Origin: Bordetella hinzii LMG 13501
GTDB lineage: Bacteria > Pseudomonadota > Gammaproteobacteria > Burkholderiales > Burkholderiaceae_B
Direction: 5' to 3'
Length of the DNA: 64,000 nucleotides
Assembly: GCF_001548475.1 (NCBI RefSeq)
Contig: NZ_LRUJ01000003.1
Span: 62,001-126,000, forward strand
A program made the position numbers and the translations under genes. How positions within the stretch are numbered: the first letter of the stretch is position 1; each line of letters opens with the position of its first letter. The notes beneath the pieces are model-generated. The model was not told the origin of the DNA, did not search any database, and saw only the letters and a program-made list of their open reading frames with translations. This document shows positions 24,402 through 31,987 of the stretch, one piece after another.

Positions 24402-24905
24402 ATGAAAAGAAGCATAAGAAAGCTGGTGAAACTCGCATGTACTATCGGCGCCATGTGCATCGCAAACGTCACTTACGGCGCACAGTTCTCAGTCTCTTGC
24501 CTATTCGACGTGTCGGGGCGCGGCATTTCAGATCCTGTCGCGCTGGAATGGGCTACAGATTCAGCCATCATGCGCATGCAGTGGATTTTTGAAACAGACC
24601 CGCTGCGCATCATCGACGGGCCCGGAGCCTTGGTGAAGCGGGCAGGAGCGACCGACAGCGACCCGCTTGTACCGGACGTTTTCTGGAAGGTCCCTACGCT
24701 GAAGGATGGTCGTCGGCACATCGAAATCGACTTCCGCCCCCATGCCCGCCCCTTGAACCGCCAACTGCAGTTGAACGTCAAGATTGATCGGTTTTCTGGT
24801 CAGGCGTCGCGCTTCCTTGAAATGGCCAGGAAGCCTGATGGGACGGATCGGTATGTTTACTGGATTCAGAACGGTGATTGCGAGATCGACCAGCGCCAGA
24901 TGTAG
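24402..24905 (+). CDS. exported hypothetical protein
   Basis: A 167-residue protein with a clear signal peptide (basic MKRSIRKLVK, a hydrophobic core and cleavage near TYGA, residue 28). The mature part has two cysteines (near residues 34 and 161) that could form a disulfide, with beta-rich composition. I do not recognise the family. It is divergent from the sigma-like gene inside the island. Confidence 0.6.
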   Translation: MKRSIRKLVKLACTIGAMCIANVTYGAQFSVSCLFDVSGRGISDPVALEWATDSAIMRMQWIFETDPLRIIDGPGALVKRAGATDSDPLVPDVFWKVPTLKDGRRHIEIDFRPHARPLNRQLQLNVKIDRFSGQASRFLEMARKPDGTDRYVYWIQNGDCEIDQRQM

Positions 24906-24921
24906 CCGGCCTTCTTTGAGC

Positions 24922-25167
24922 TCAAGCTGTCCGACGCTTCCCAGGCAGCCGGGGAACGAACATCCTGGGCAACCGGATAACGGCGACCCAGAGGGCAATT
25001 ATCGTCTCGCCATCCTGGCGCCGCGGCTCGCTGCCGTCTATCCAACCTTGGATGGTTGAGCGAGGTATCCGTGTGGCCCGGCCGGCCTCGTAGATCGTGT
25101 AGCCTGCGTCATGCAGGGTCTGAAGCAGCAACGCCCAGTCCACGGGGCACGACCGCCTCGCCCCCAT
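24922..25167 (-). CDS. small helix-turn-helix DNA-binding protein
   Basis: An 81-residue protein dominated by one HTH: VDWALLLQTLHDAGYTIYEAG leads into RATRIPRSTIQGWIDGSEPR and then the DGETIIALW helix, the layout of phage Cro/CI-like or repair-associated XRE proteins. It lies two bases downstream of the phage fragment on the same strand and probably belongs to the same former phage module. It may be a full small protein. Confidence 0.65.
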   Translation of the reverse strand: MGARRSCPVDWALLLQTLHDAGYTIYEAGRATRIPRSTIQGWIDGSEPRRQDGETIIALWVAVIRLPRMFVPRLPGKRRTA

Positions 25168-25169
25168 TT

Positions 25170-25472
25170 TTATTGACCTGCGGCACGAGACAGATCGGGC
25201 GCCCGGTCTGGAACGGCGCTGTCAGGCCGCCAGAAGTATTCCTGGCCAAACTCCTTTCGGGCCCCCCGCTCCATTCTGCGCAGGTAGCCCGGAGAAGCCA
25301 GTTCCTGCAGTTGGTTAAAGATAAGACGGTCGGTGGCCGCCTTTGTGTACCAAAGGTTGGCGCATGGGATTTTTCCTTTTAGCAGCCTTATCGCCGCCGC
25401 GCCCGAGTCACTATCCCTGCCCTCAGCGGTTCGCTGAACGTTCCCCATGGTCGCCTTCATTAGGGTTTCCAC
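25170..25472 (-). pseudogene. 3' fragment of a large phage protein
   Basis: The 100-codon frame contains IPCANLWYTKAATDRLIFNQ and LASPGYLRRMERGARKEFGQ followed by EYFWRP, which matches the C-terminal end commonly seen in very large phage/prophage proteins of betaproteobacteria. The N-terminal many hundred residues are missing, so this is a decayed remnant. It supports a phage or satellite origin for at least part of the island. The family memory is good but could not be checked by search. Confidence 0.6.
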
Positions 25473-25503
25473 ATCCCCCAGGATTGGCCCACCCAGGATG
25501 CAC

Positions 25504-25821
25504 CTACTCGGCTTCGGTCAGGCTGGCGGCCCGCGCTCGAGCCTGGGCCCTCACACCAACGATAGAGGCGTCCGTGCGCGCTGCCAGGTGAACCTCTGCC
25601 GCCTTGCCATGAGCCTGGGCCACAGAGAGATCGGGGTAGGAGCCAATGATGACCTTGCTGCGCTTGCCGTCGGGCGTCCGGTATCGAACCAGCCACTGCT
25701 TGCCGCCGCCGGGCAGCACCAGCAGGAACAGCCCGTTGCCGCTGGCCAGCGTGTACGGATCGGCCTTGGGCCGGGCCTTTTCTACGGCCACGGCGGTCAG
25801 TTGTTTGGCAAGTCTGGGCAT
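25504..25821 (-). pseudogene. truncated P4-type tyrosine integrase
   Basis: Only 105 residues remain of a protein normally about 400 long. They are the DUF4102 arm-binding domain: MPRLAKQLTAVAVEKARPKA, then NGLFLLVLPGGGKQWLVRYR and SKVIIGSYPDLSVAQA. The core-binding and catalytic domains with the R-H-R-Y residues are gone. It starts 196 bp from the tRNA-Leu end and reads away from it, the typical layout for an integrase beside its tRNA target. Confidence 0.85.
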
Positions 25822-25833
25822 CGCTGGCGGGTT

Positions 25834-25901
25834 GGTACTTTTGGGGTCTTCAAGTGAGCCCGATTTGGGTACTCAGCAGAAAAGTACCAAAAAAAAGTAC
25901 C
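25834..25901. repeat. putative arm-type integrase sites, right end
   Basis: GGTACTTTT (25834-25842, inverted), AAAAGTACC (25880-25888) and AAAAGTACC (25893-25901) lie between the integrase start and the tRNA. Two further copies occur just inside the left end. Multiple copies of one short motif at both ends fit arm-type sites of a tyrosine recombinase. Confidence 0.5.
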
Positions 25902-25944
25902 CAAAAGCTATAGATTCACCGATACGACGGTAGACGCATAGACA

Positions 25945-25980
25945 ACAAAAAACCCGCGTCTCTATAGGAGAATCGCGGGT
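25945..25980 (-). terminator. rho-independent terminator of tRNA-Leu(GAG)
   Basis: ACCCGCG (25952-25958) pairs with CGCGGGT (25974-25980), and the minus strand continues into a T-run. It lies 37 bp behind the tRNA. It shares 18 identical bases on one side and 15 on the other with the copy at 21824-21860 beyond the left island end. Confidence 0.75.
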
Positions 25981-26016
25981 TTCGTAGACTGCTGTGTACT
26001 ACCTGATATTCATTCT

Positions 26017-26101
26017 TGGTGCCGACGGCGAGACTCGAACTCGCACAGCTTTCGCCACTACCCCCTCAAGATAGCGTGTCTACCAATTTCACCACGTCGG
26101 C
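26017..26101 (-). tRNA. tRNA-Leu(GAG)
   Basis: The 85-nt minus-strand sequence has a GCCGACG/CGTCGGC acceptor stem, an encoded CCA end (26017-26019), a leucine-type long variable arm and the anticodon loop TTGAGGG with anticodon GAG. Its 3' 25 bases are repeated at 21895-21919, which marks it as the integration target of the adjacent island. In many proteobacteria this tRNA follows secG; here secG is 11 kb away. Confidence 0.95.
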
Positions 26102-26204
26102 CTAGGCTTGCTGCCCCGGATTTGGGCCATAAAGACTTGCATCCAAGGAAAGTCGGGCATTCTAGCACGATTATTCCCGCCGCGCCAAGGCCTGCCCCGG
26201 GGCC

Positions 26205-26969
26205 CTACTGGATCAGCCGCCCGCCATCGACCACGAGGTCGGCGCCCGTGATCATGCGCGCATCGGCCGATCCCAGGAAAGCCACGCTGGCCGCCACGTC
26301 TTCCGGCGTCACGATGGTCTGCATGGGATTCATGGCGCGCACGGCCGCCTGGGCCGCCTCCTCGCCGCCAAACTGGGCAGCCAGTTTATCGGCGATGAGC
26401 GCGGTCCAGACATAGCCGGGGTGCACGGCATTGACGCGGATACGATAGCCGGCGCGCGCCGCGCTCAGCGCCGCTTGCCGGGTGAGATTGCGCAAGGTGC
26501 TTTTGCTCGCGCCGTAAGCTCCGCCGGTGGCCGATCCCACGAAGCCGGCGATGGACCCCATGTTGACGATGGCCCCGCCCCCGTCCTGCTGTTTCATGAC
26601 GCGCATGGCCGCCTGCACGCCATGAAAAACGCCGTCCACATTGATGGCGAACAGACGTCGCCACTCGGCGACATCGATCTCATCGAAGTTGACCGATTGC
26701 GTGGAGACCACGCCGGCGTTATTGACCAGCACATCGAGGCGCCCGTGGCGCTCGACGATGGCCTGCATGGCCTCGCTCCAGCTCTGCGGCTGCGTGACAT
26801 CCAGCGGCAGCACCCAGTGCGGCGGCCGGTCGCGCCGCGCCGGGTCCGGCCGCGCGATATCGCCCAGCACCACGGTCGCGCCCTCGTCGGCCAGCCGTTG
26901 CGCAATGGCCTGGCCCATATCGCCCAGGCCGCCCGAAATGAAGACCACCTGGTCCGTATAGCGTTGCAT
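26205..26969 (-). CDS. short-chain dehydrogenase/reductase
   Basis: A 254-residue classical SDR: GGLGDMGQAIA nucleotide-binding turn near residue 13, NNAG near 87, Ser in NMGSIAGFVGS and the catalytic YGASK near 153. It oxidises or reduces a hydroxyl/keto group with NAD(P). An acidic residue after the second strand (GDIARPD) favours NAD(H). It is the last gene of the minus-strand cluster with a Bug receptor, an FAH-type hydrolase and a VOC protein. Confidence 0.9.
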   Translation of the reverse strand: MQRYTDQVVFISGGLGDMGQAIAQRLADEGATVVLGDIARPDPARRDRPPHWVLPLDVTQPQSWSEAMQAIVERHGRLDVLVNNAGVVSTQSVNFDEIDVAEWRRLFAINVDGVFHGVQAAMRVMKQQDGGGAIVNMGSIAGFVGSATGGAYGASKSTLRNLTRQAALSAARAGYRIRVNAVHPGYVWTALIADKLAAQFGGEEAAQAAVRAMNPMQTIVTPEDVAASVAFLGSADARMITGADLVVDGGRLIQ

Positions 26970-26979
26970 GATGTCTCCT

Positions 26980-27942
26980 TTATTGGGTCGACATGCCGGC
27001 GTCTTTCATCACGGCCGTCCAGCGCGTGATTTCGCTGTCGATATAGGCCGCGAAGGCGTCCGGCGTGGAGGTTTTGATCAGGACGCCCTGGCCGGTGAAT
27101 TTGCCGGCCACGTCTGGATCGGTGATCGCCGCGACAATGGCGTCGTGCAGCTTGGACACCACGGGCTCCGGCGTGCCGGCCTTGACCGCCACCCCCCACC
27201 AGAACGTAGGCACGATGGAGGCATAGCCCAGCTCGCTCAAGGTGGGCACCTCGGGCAAGAGCGGCGATCGCGTCTGTGAGCCGATCGCCAGGGCACGCAG
27301 CTTGCCCGCCTTGGCGTAGACCCCGGAGGTCGGAATGGCGTCATACATGAAATCCACCTGCCCGCTCATCACATCGGCCAGGCCCGGGGTGGACCCCCGA
27401 TAGGCCACATGCGTCATGGGCGCGCCAATCTTGGCCGACAGCAAGGTGCCGAACAACTGGCCGCCCGTGCCCACTCCCTGCGAAGCATAGGCCAGGGTTT
27501 GCCGGCGCGCCGCCTCCACCAGGGACAGGAAGTCGCGGTACGGGCGATCATTGGGCACCACCACCAGGGCGGGCGATTCGATCAACTGGGTCACGGGCCG
27601 CAGGTCGCGCCGGGGGTCGTAGCTCAGTTTGGGAAACAAACCCAGGTTGGTGGCCAGCGACGGCACATCGCCGAAGAAAAGCAGATAGCCATCAGCCGGC
27701 GCCTGCTTGAGGTAGTTCATGGCGATCTGCGCAGCCCCGCCAGGCCGGTTCTCCACGACGACAGGCTGGCCCAGGCTTTTGGCCATGCGGGCGCCAACCT
27801 CCCGCGCCAGTTGGTCGGTCAGGCCGCCCGCGGCATAGGGCACGACGGCCGTGATGGGCTTGGACGGAAAATCCCCGGCCTGGCAAGCCCCGGCCAAGGC
27901 CAGGGACAGCACGCCGGCCAGCCATATCTTCTTGTGCAGCAT
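26980..27942 (-). CDS. Bug/TctC family periplasmic solute receptor
   Basis: A 320-residue exported protein with a signal peptide ending near residue 22 (GACQAG). It has DFPSKPITAVVPYAAGGLTDQLAR, VVVENRPGGAAQ and the hinge motif VAYRGSTPGLADVMSGQ. It sits between an SDR and a fumarylacetoacetase-family gene, so the ligand is probably the aromatic or cyclic acid degraded by this cluster. No cognate permease is encoded. Confidence 0.92.
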   Translation of the reverse strand: MLHKKIWLAGVLSLALAGACQAGDFPSKPITAVVPYAAGGLTDQLAREVGARMAKSLGQPVVVENRPGGAAQIAMNYLKQAPADGYLLFFGDVPSLATNLGLFPKLSYDPRRDLRPVTQLIESPALVVVPNDRPYRDFLSLVEAARRQTLAYASQGVGTGGQLFGTLLSAKIGAPMTHVAYRGSTPGLADVMSGQVDFMYDAIPTSGVYAKAGKLRALAIGSQTRSPLLPEVPTLSELGYASIVPTFWWGVAVKAGTPEPVVSKLHDAIVAAITDPDVAGKFTGQGVLIKTSTPDAFAAYIDSEITRWTAVMKDAGMSTQ

Positions 27943-27979
27943 TGTCTTCTCCCTCTCTTATTCTCTTGACCGCGACGGA

Positions 27980-28810
27980 CTACTCGGCCCGCACGGTATT
28001 GCGCAGGATGCCGATGCGGTCGACCTCAACCTCCACCACATCCCCGTCCCGCATGAACACCGGCGGCTGGCGCTTGGCGCCCACGCCGCCCGGCGTGCCG
28101 GTCACGATCACGTCGCCCACGGCCAAGGGCGTAAAGGTCGACAGATGCGCGATCTGGCGCGCGAAAGAATGGATCAGCAGATCCGTGGTGGTGCGCTGCA
28201 TCTCCTGGCCATTCAGGCGCGTGACCAGGCTCATGCAGCTGCCAAAAGGGATCTCGTCGGCCGTCACCATCCACGGGCCGAAACCGCCGGTGCGCCAGAA
28301 GTTCTTGCCCGCGGTCCATTGCGAAGTCGCGGTCTGCCAATCGCGGATGCTGCCATCGTTGTAGCAGGCATAACCGGCGATGTAGTCGGCGGCATCGGCC
28401 TCGGCAATGCGCCGGCCGGCCTTGCCGATGATGATGGCGATCTCGCCCTCGTAGTCCAGGCGCCCGGATTCCGGCGGCAGCACGATCGCCTCGCCGTGGG
28501 CGACCTGGGACTCGGCCACGCGCATGAAGAGGGTGGGGTGTTCGGTGGACTGCCGGCCGGTTTCCTGGACGTGATCGGCGTAGTTCAGGCCCACGCAGAA
28601 AATCTGCCCCGGATTGGGGATGACGGGCAGCAGGCGCAGGCCGGCGAATTCGCGGCGCGGCGCGGCTTCATCGACAGGCAGGCCCGAAGCCAGGAAAGTC
28701 TTGAGATCGGGCGCGCGCACGCCGAAGCAGGCGCCCAGATCGAGGACCTGCTGGTCGCGCAGCACGCCATAGGATGGCCGGTTTTCATGGATAAAGCTGA
28801 CAAGTTTCAT
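27980..28810 (-). CDS. fumarylacetoacetate hydrolase family protein
   Basis: A 276-residue protein from the ATG at 28810 (an open extension to 28891 is unlikely to be coding). Landmarks are IFCVGLNYADHVQETG, PTLFMR, the metal-binding DYEGEIAIIIGKAGR and GYACYNDGSIRDWQ, and the C-terminal GDVIVTGTPGGVG. Such enzymes hydrolyse carbon-carbon bonds or decarboxylate/hydrate ring-fission products of aromatic compounds, using a divalent metal. It is encoded next to a VOC dioxygenase-like gene, a typical ring-cleavage neighbourhood. Confidence 0.9.
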   Translation of the reverse strand: MKLVSFIHENRPSYGVLRDQQVLDLGACFGVRAPDLKTFLASGLPVDEAAPRREFAGLRLLPVIPNPGQIFCVGLNYADHVQETGRQSTEHPTLFMRVAESQVAHGEAIVLPPESGRLDYEGEIAIIIGKAGRRIAEADAADYIAGYACYNDGSIRDWQTATSQWTAGKNFWRTGGFGPWMVTADEIPFGSCMSLVTRLNGQEMQRTTTDLLIHSFARQIAHLSTFTPLAVGDVIVTGTPGGVGAKRQPPVFMRDGDVVEVEVDRIGILRNTVRAE

Positions 28811-28839
28811 GATGCGAGGATCTCGAGTCGGAAGAAAAA

Positions 28840-29409
28840 TCAGGGCGCGCGCCGGTCGGCGCGCATGCGCAGACGCATGGCTTGCAGCCATTCGTCACGC
28901 GGCGTGAAACCAGGCCGACCGCGCGCGATGCGCTCGGCCTGCGCCAGGATGGCAGCGTCATCCAAGGCCAGGTCCAAGGGCTGGCGCAGGGGCTGCTCGC
29001 AATACCAGGGGGTGTCCATGAAGACCTCCAGCCGGTTGCCCTCCGGGTCGCGGCAATAGAAAGACACCGAGTTGCCGTGGGTCACGGCCTGCATGTCGGT
29101 CGCCCCGGCCGCCAGCAAGCGGGCATGAAAATGCCGCAAGGCCGGCAGGTCCGGCACGCGGAAAGACACTTGGTTGATCACATTGAAGGCCAGCGGCTCG
29201 GGCCTGCCCGACACCAGCACGATCTGATGATGTTCGGCCGGATCGCGGCTCAGGAATACCAATCGCGCCGCCCCCATCGTGCCCTCGTCGGTCACGGTGA
29301 AACGCAGGGCCCGCTGGTAGAAACGCGCCATGCCGGCCAAGTCATGCACGTAAAAACCCATATGGCTGAAGGCCAACCCGGGGTCTTCTTCCCCACCTGA
29401 GAGTTTCAT
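28840..29409 (-). CDS. VOC family protein (extradiol-dioxygenase-like)
   Basis: A 189-residue vicinal-oxygen-chelate protein with two paired beta-alpha-beta-beta-beta modules. A metal-ligand His lies in FSHMGFYVHDLAGMARFYQ, and SFYCRDPEGNRLEVFMDTPW carries the C-terminal Glu ligand. It may be a ring-cleavage dioxygenase, isomerase or glyoxalase-type enzyme. It is the first gene of the cluster 29409 to 26205 and lies divergent from the IclR gene, whose operators lie between them. Confidence 0.8.
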   Translation of the reverse strand: MKLSGGEEDPGLAFSHMGFYVHDLAGMARFYQRALRFTVTDEGTMGAARLVFLSRDPAEHHQIVLVSGRPEPLAFNVINQVSFRVPDLPALRHFHARLLAAGATDMQAVTHGNSVSFYCRDPEGNRLEVFMDTPWYCEQPLRQPLDLALDDAAILAQAERIARGRPGFTPRDEWLQAMRLRMRADRRAP

Positions 29410-29412
29410 TGT

Positions 29413-29489
29413 TTTATCGCCATTTGATAAATCAGCGATTTATAGTAGCGGGCCTGCAAAAATACGTCAATTATCTTATAGTGATAATT
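29413..29489. promoter_or_regulatory. three inverted repeats in the VOC/IclR divergent promoter region
   Basis: TTTATC/GATAAA (29413-29431), ATAAATC/GATTTAT (29427-29443) and AATTATC/GATAATT (29469-29489) are perfect short inverted repeats in the AT-rich stretch between the two divergent starts. The first two overlap. They are plausible operators of the IclR protein encoded next door, in both directions. Confidence 0.5.
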
Positions 29490-29513
29490 CGACAATTTCT
29501 TCGCTATTGACCC

Positions 29514-30266
29514 ATGGCCGAAACCAGTCTCGCCCGCATGATCGCCATCCTGGATTTGTTCAAGAGCCCGCGGGCGGCCTGGACCGCCGACGCCATCGCC
29601 AGCGCCATGGACTACAGCATCCCGACGGTCTATCGCTATGTCCGTGAACTCGTGGCCTGCGGCCTGCTGCGCCGCGACGTAGGCGCCACTTTCGTGCTCG
29701 GCCCCGCGGCCACCGAGCTGGACTACCACATCCGTACCGGAGACCCGCTCATCATCGGCGCGGCGGCGCCCATGGCCGCCCTTGCGGCGCAGACCGGCAT
29801 GGACGCCGTGCTGGCCACCATTTGCGGCGCGCGCATCATCACCGTGCACCACGAGTTGGGCGCGGAGCCGGCCCGCATGAGCTTCGGGCGCGGGCGGCGC
29901 ATGCCCATGTTCCGCGGGGCCATGTCCTTGTGCATCTTGGCCGCCCTGCCCCGCGCGCAGCTACGCAAGCTGCATGAAGAATCCGGCGCCGAAGCCGCCG
30001 ATATGCCCTGGGAGGCGCTGCTGGCCGAGGTCAAGCAGTTGCGCCGCCAGGGCTATGCCTATACGGAGGGCGCACTGGACCCGGGCCTGGCCGGCCTGGC
30101 CCTGCCCTTTACCGAACCCGAGCGCCATATCGTGGCCTCGCTGGGCTTGGTGTCCCGGCAGCCCGCGCTGGCCAGTCGGGACCGGACCCCGCTGCTGGCC
30201 GCGCTGCAGGACTGCGCGCGACGCATCCACGCCGCGCTGGCCGAAGTCCCCACGGCCGCGGCCTGA
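29514..30266 (+). CDS. IclR family transcriptional regulator
   Basis: A 250-residue IclR protein: winged HTH at about residues 5-65 (WTADAIASAMDYSIPTVYRYVRELVACGLLRRD), then the effector-binding domain, including GRGRRMPMFRGAMSLCILAALP and the C-terminal GLALPFTEPERHIVASLGLV. It is divergent from the VOC-FAH-Bug-SDR cluster and probably regulates it. Confidence 0.9.
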   Translation: MAETSLARMIAILDLFKSPRAAWTADAIASAMDYSIPTVYRYVRELVACGLLRRDVGATFVLGPAATELDYHIRTGDPLIIGAAAPMAALAAQTGMDAVLATICGARIITVHHELGAEPARMSFGRGRRMPMFRGAMSLCILAALPRAQLRKLHEESGAEAADMPWEALLAEVKQLRRQGYAYTEGALDPGLAGLALPFTEPERHIVASLGLVSRQPALASRDRTPLLAALQDCARRIHAALAEVPTAAA

Positions 30267-30281
30267 GCGTAGGCGCCCGGA

Positions 30282-31868
30282 TCAGAGGCCCGAGACCTCC
30301 ATATCGCCCGGATAATCGATCGAAAACTTCAAGACCGTTTCGCGCGACTGCCCAGGCGCCAGCGTCCAGTTCCAGCCCAGCTTGCCCTCCTCGCCTTTGT
30401 CTGCGTCTGCCGGCGCTATCAGCTTGACGACGATTTTTTCGTTGCGCGAGACCGGCAACCGGTCGGAGAGGGCTAATTGCACGGGCGCGGCCTTGTTGTT
30501 CTTGGCACGGATCTTGTACTCGTAGGTGACGCGCCGGCCACTGCCGGAGAATCCCGTGTTTTCGGTCAGGCGGTTGACCAGCGCGCGCTTGACGGCGATT
30601 CCCTCGTCGGCGCCCATGGCGAGTTCCAGTGTCTCGCCGGGCATCACAGTCTTGATGGTGCTGGCGGCAATGAAGGCATCGTCCAGGAAACTGTTCAGCG
30701 GGCCGGCCAGCAAGGGATAGGCCGTGTCGTTGCTGGCGTTGGCCGTCAGAAACGCGGCTTCGCGCAGCGCCGGCACCGCCTGGTATTGCAGGGCTGCGGG
30801 CAGGCGGGCCACGGTGATCGCCACGCGCTGGGCCGTATTGTCCGCGGGCAAGGTGACGGGGCTGTCAATCAGGAAGGAGGCGCTGGTCGCCGCGTGCTGC
30901 ACGGCGGCCACCGGCACGTCGACGGCATCGGCGGCCGCGCCGCCGCCGCGCTCCATCGCCACGGCGGGCGCCGACCTGGCCTCATAGCGCATGGCGGGCG
31001 CGGCCGGCGGCCCGGCCACATCCAGGATCCAGGGGGGTTGCGTGGGGGCGGCGCCGCCCAGGGAGGGCCGGGCCGTGGACAAGGTGAGCTTGACGTTCTT
31101 CCAGTCCTCGCCGGTGCTCTGCCGGACGACACCGAAATATGCCAGGTCCACGGCGCCGTCGGCCGGGCGCAGCCGGGCGTCATAGGCCGGCGTCCAGCGC
31201 GCGCCCGCCACCGCATAGGAGAGCGCCACGTCGAGCTTGCCCGCGCGGGCGAGCTTGACGCGCAGCGTGACGGTCTTGCTGCGCCGGCTCATGTCGCCGC
31301 GCAATTGCTGCAGGCTGGCCTGCAAGGCCTCCCGTTCGCGCTGCCCGTGTTCGCGCTCGGCGGCGATGCGCCGCAGGCCGCTGAGCGCGCGCGCCAGGGT
31401 CTCGGCGCTGGCGGCCTGGATGGCATTGAGCTGCTCCAGCGTCAGGCGCGAGCCTTCGCGCGCGGGCTCGGCGGCGCCGCGCTGCATGAGGGCGACCCAT
31501 TCCCGCTGGTTCTCCAGCACAGCGGCTTCGTCGTCCAGCCCGCCCAGGCGGGCCTCCAGCTGGCGGATCTGCGCCTCGACGGCCTGGACGCGCTCATTGC
31601 TGCTCTCGGCCTGGAAGGCCGTGCCGGTCTTGACGTCGAGCAGCGCAGCCTGGCCGGTGCTCTTGGCCAAGACTTGCAGAGAGTTGTCCTGCAAGGTGGC
31701 GGGCAGCCGCTCGAACACCAGCTCGTGCTCGCCCGCGGCGAGGTCGATGCTGGCCTGGCGCGTCACGACGGCGCGGTCTTGGTAGACCGTGACCGCGCCG
31801 ATGGCGGAAGGCAGCGTGGCGGCAAGGCCCAGGCCGGGCAATGCCAAGCAGGTGAGCACCAGGAGCAT
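30282..31868 (-). CDS. mucoidy inhibitor MuiA-like protein (DUF4140/DUF4139)
   Basis: A 528-residue exported protein from the ATG at 31868; a GTG at 31877 with an AGGTG site is a possible start three codons earlier. A signal peptide ends near LGLAA. The N-terminal DUF4140 (IGAVTVYQDRAVVTRQASIDLAAGEHELVF) is followed by a long coiled coil (about 80-200) and the DUF4139 beta domain (LSYAVAGARWTPAYDARLRPADGAVDLAYFGVVRQSTGEDW). MuiA-type proteins were named for an effect on mucoidy; their biochemical role is unknown. It lies alone between unrelated genes. Confidence 0.85.
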   Translation of the reverse strand: MLLVLTCLALPGLGLAATLPSAIGAVTVYQDRAVVTRQASIDLAAGEHELVFERLPATLQDNSLQVLAKSTGQAALLDVKTGTAFQAESSNERVQAVEAQIRQLEARLGGLDDEAAVLENQREWVALMQRGAAEPAREGSRLTLEQLNAIQAASAETLARALSGLRRIAAEREHGQREREALQASLQQLRGDMSRRSKTVTLRVKLARAGKLDVALSYAVAGARWTPAYDARLRPADGAVDLAYFGVVRQSTGEDWKNVKLTLSTARPSLGGAAPTQPPWILDVAGPPAAPAMRYEARSAPAVAMERGGGAAADAVDVPVAAVQHAATSASFLIDSPVTLPADNTAQRVAITVARLPAALQYQAVPALREAAFLTANASNDTAYPLLAGPLNSFLDDAFIAASTIKTVMPGETLELAMGADEGIAVKRALVNRLTENTGFSGSGRRVTYEYKIRAKNNKAAPVQLALSDRLPVSRNEKIVVKLIAPADADKGEEGKLGWNWTLAPGQSRETVLKFSIDYPGDMEVSGL

Positions 31869-31987
31869 GCGTCGCACGAGAGCACCTATGAAGAGAGGGG
31901 ACGGCGCACTGTAGCCTGCCCGCCGGCCTGCGGGTTTACAGAACATGACAATGACGACAGGCCGATACCGCCGGCCCGGCGGGCCTG

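Larger units (their letters stand above)
21895..26041. mobile_element. genomic island in tRNA-Leu(GAG), integrase decayed
   Basis: A 4.1-kb segment flanked by 25-bp direct repeats of the tRNA 3' end. It is visibly lower in GC than the flanks, above all between 21920 and 23460. The integrase gene lies next to the intact tRNA and reads away from it in the usual arrangement, but only its N-terminal 105 codons remain, so self-mobility is lost. The cargo comprises a caspase-like protease with a small partner gene, a sigma-like protein, a secreted protein, an HTH protein and a phage gene remnant. Confidence 0.85.
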
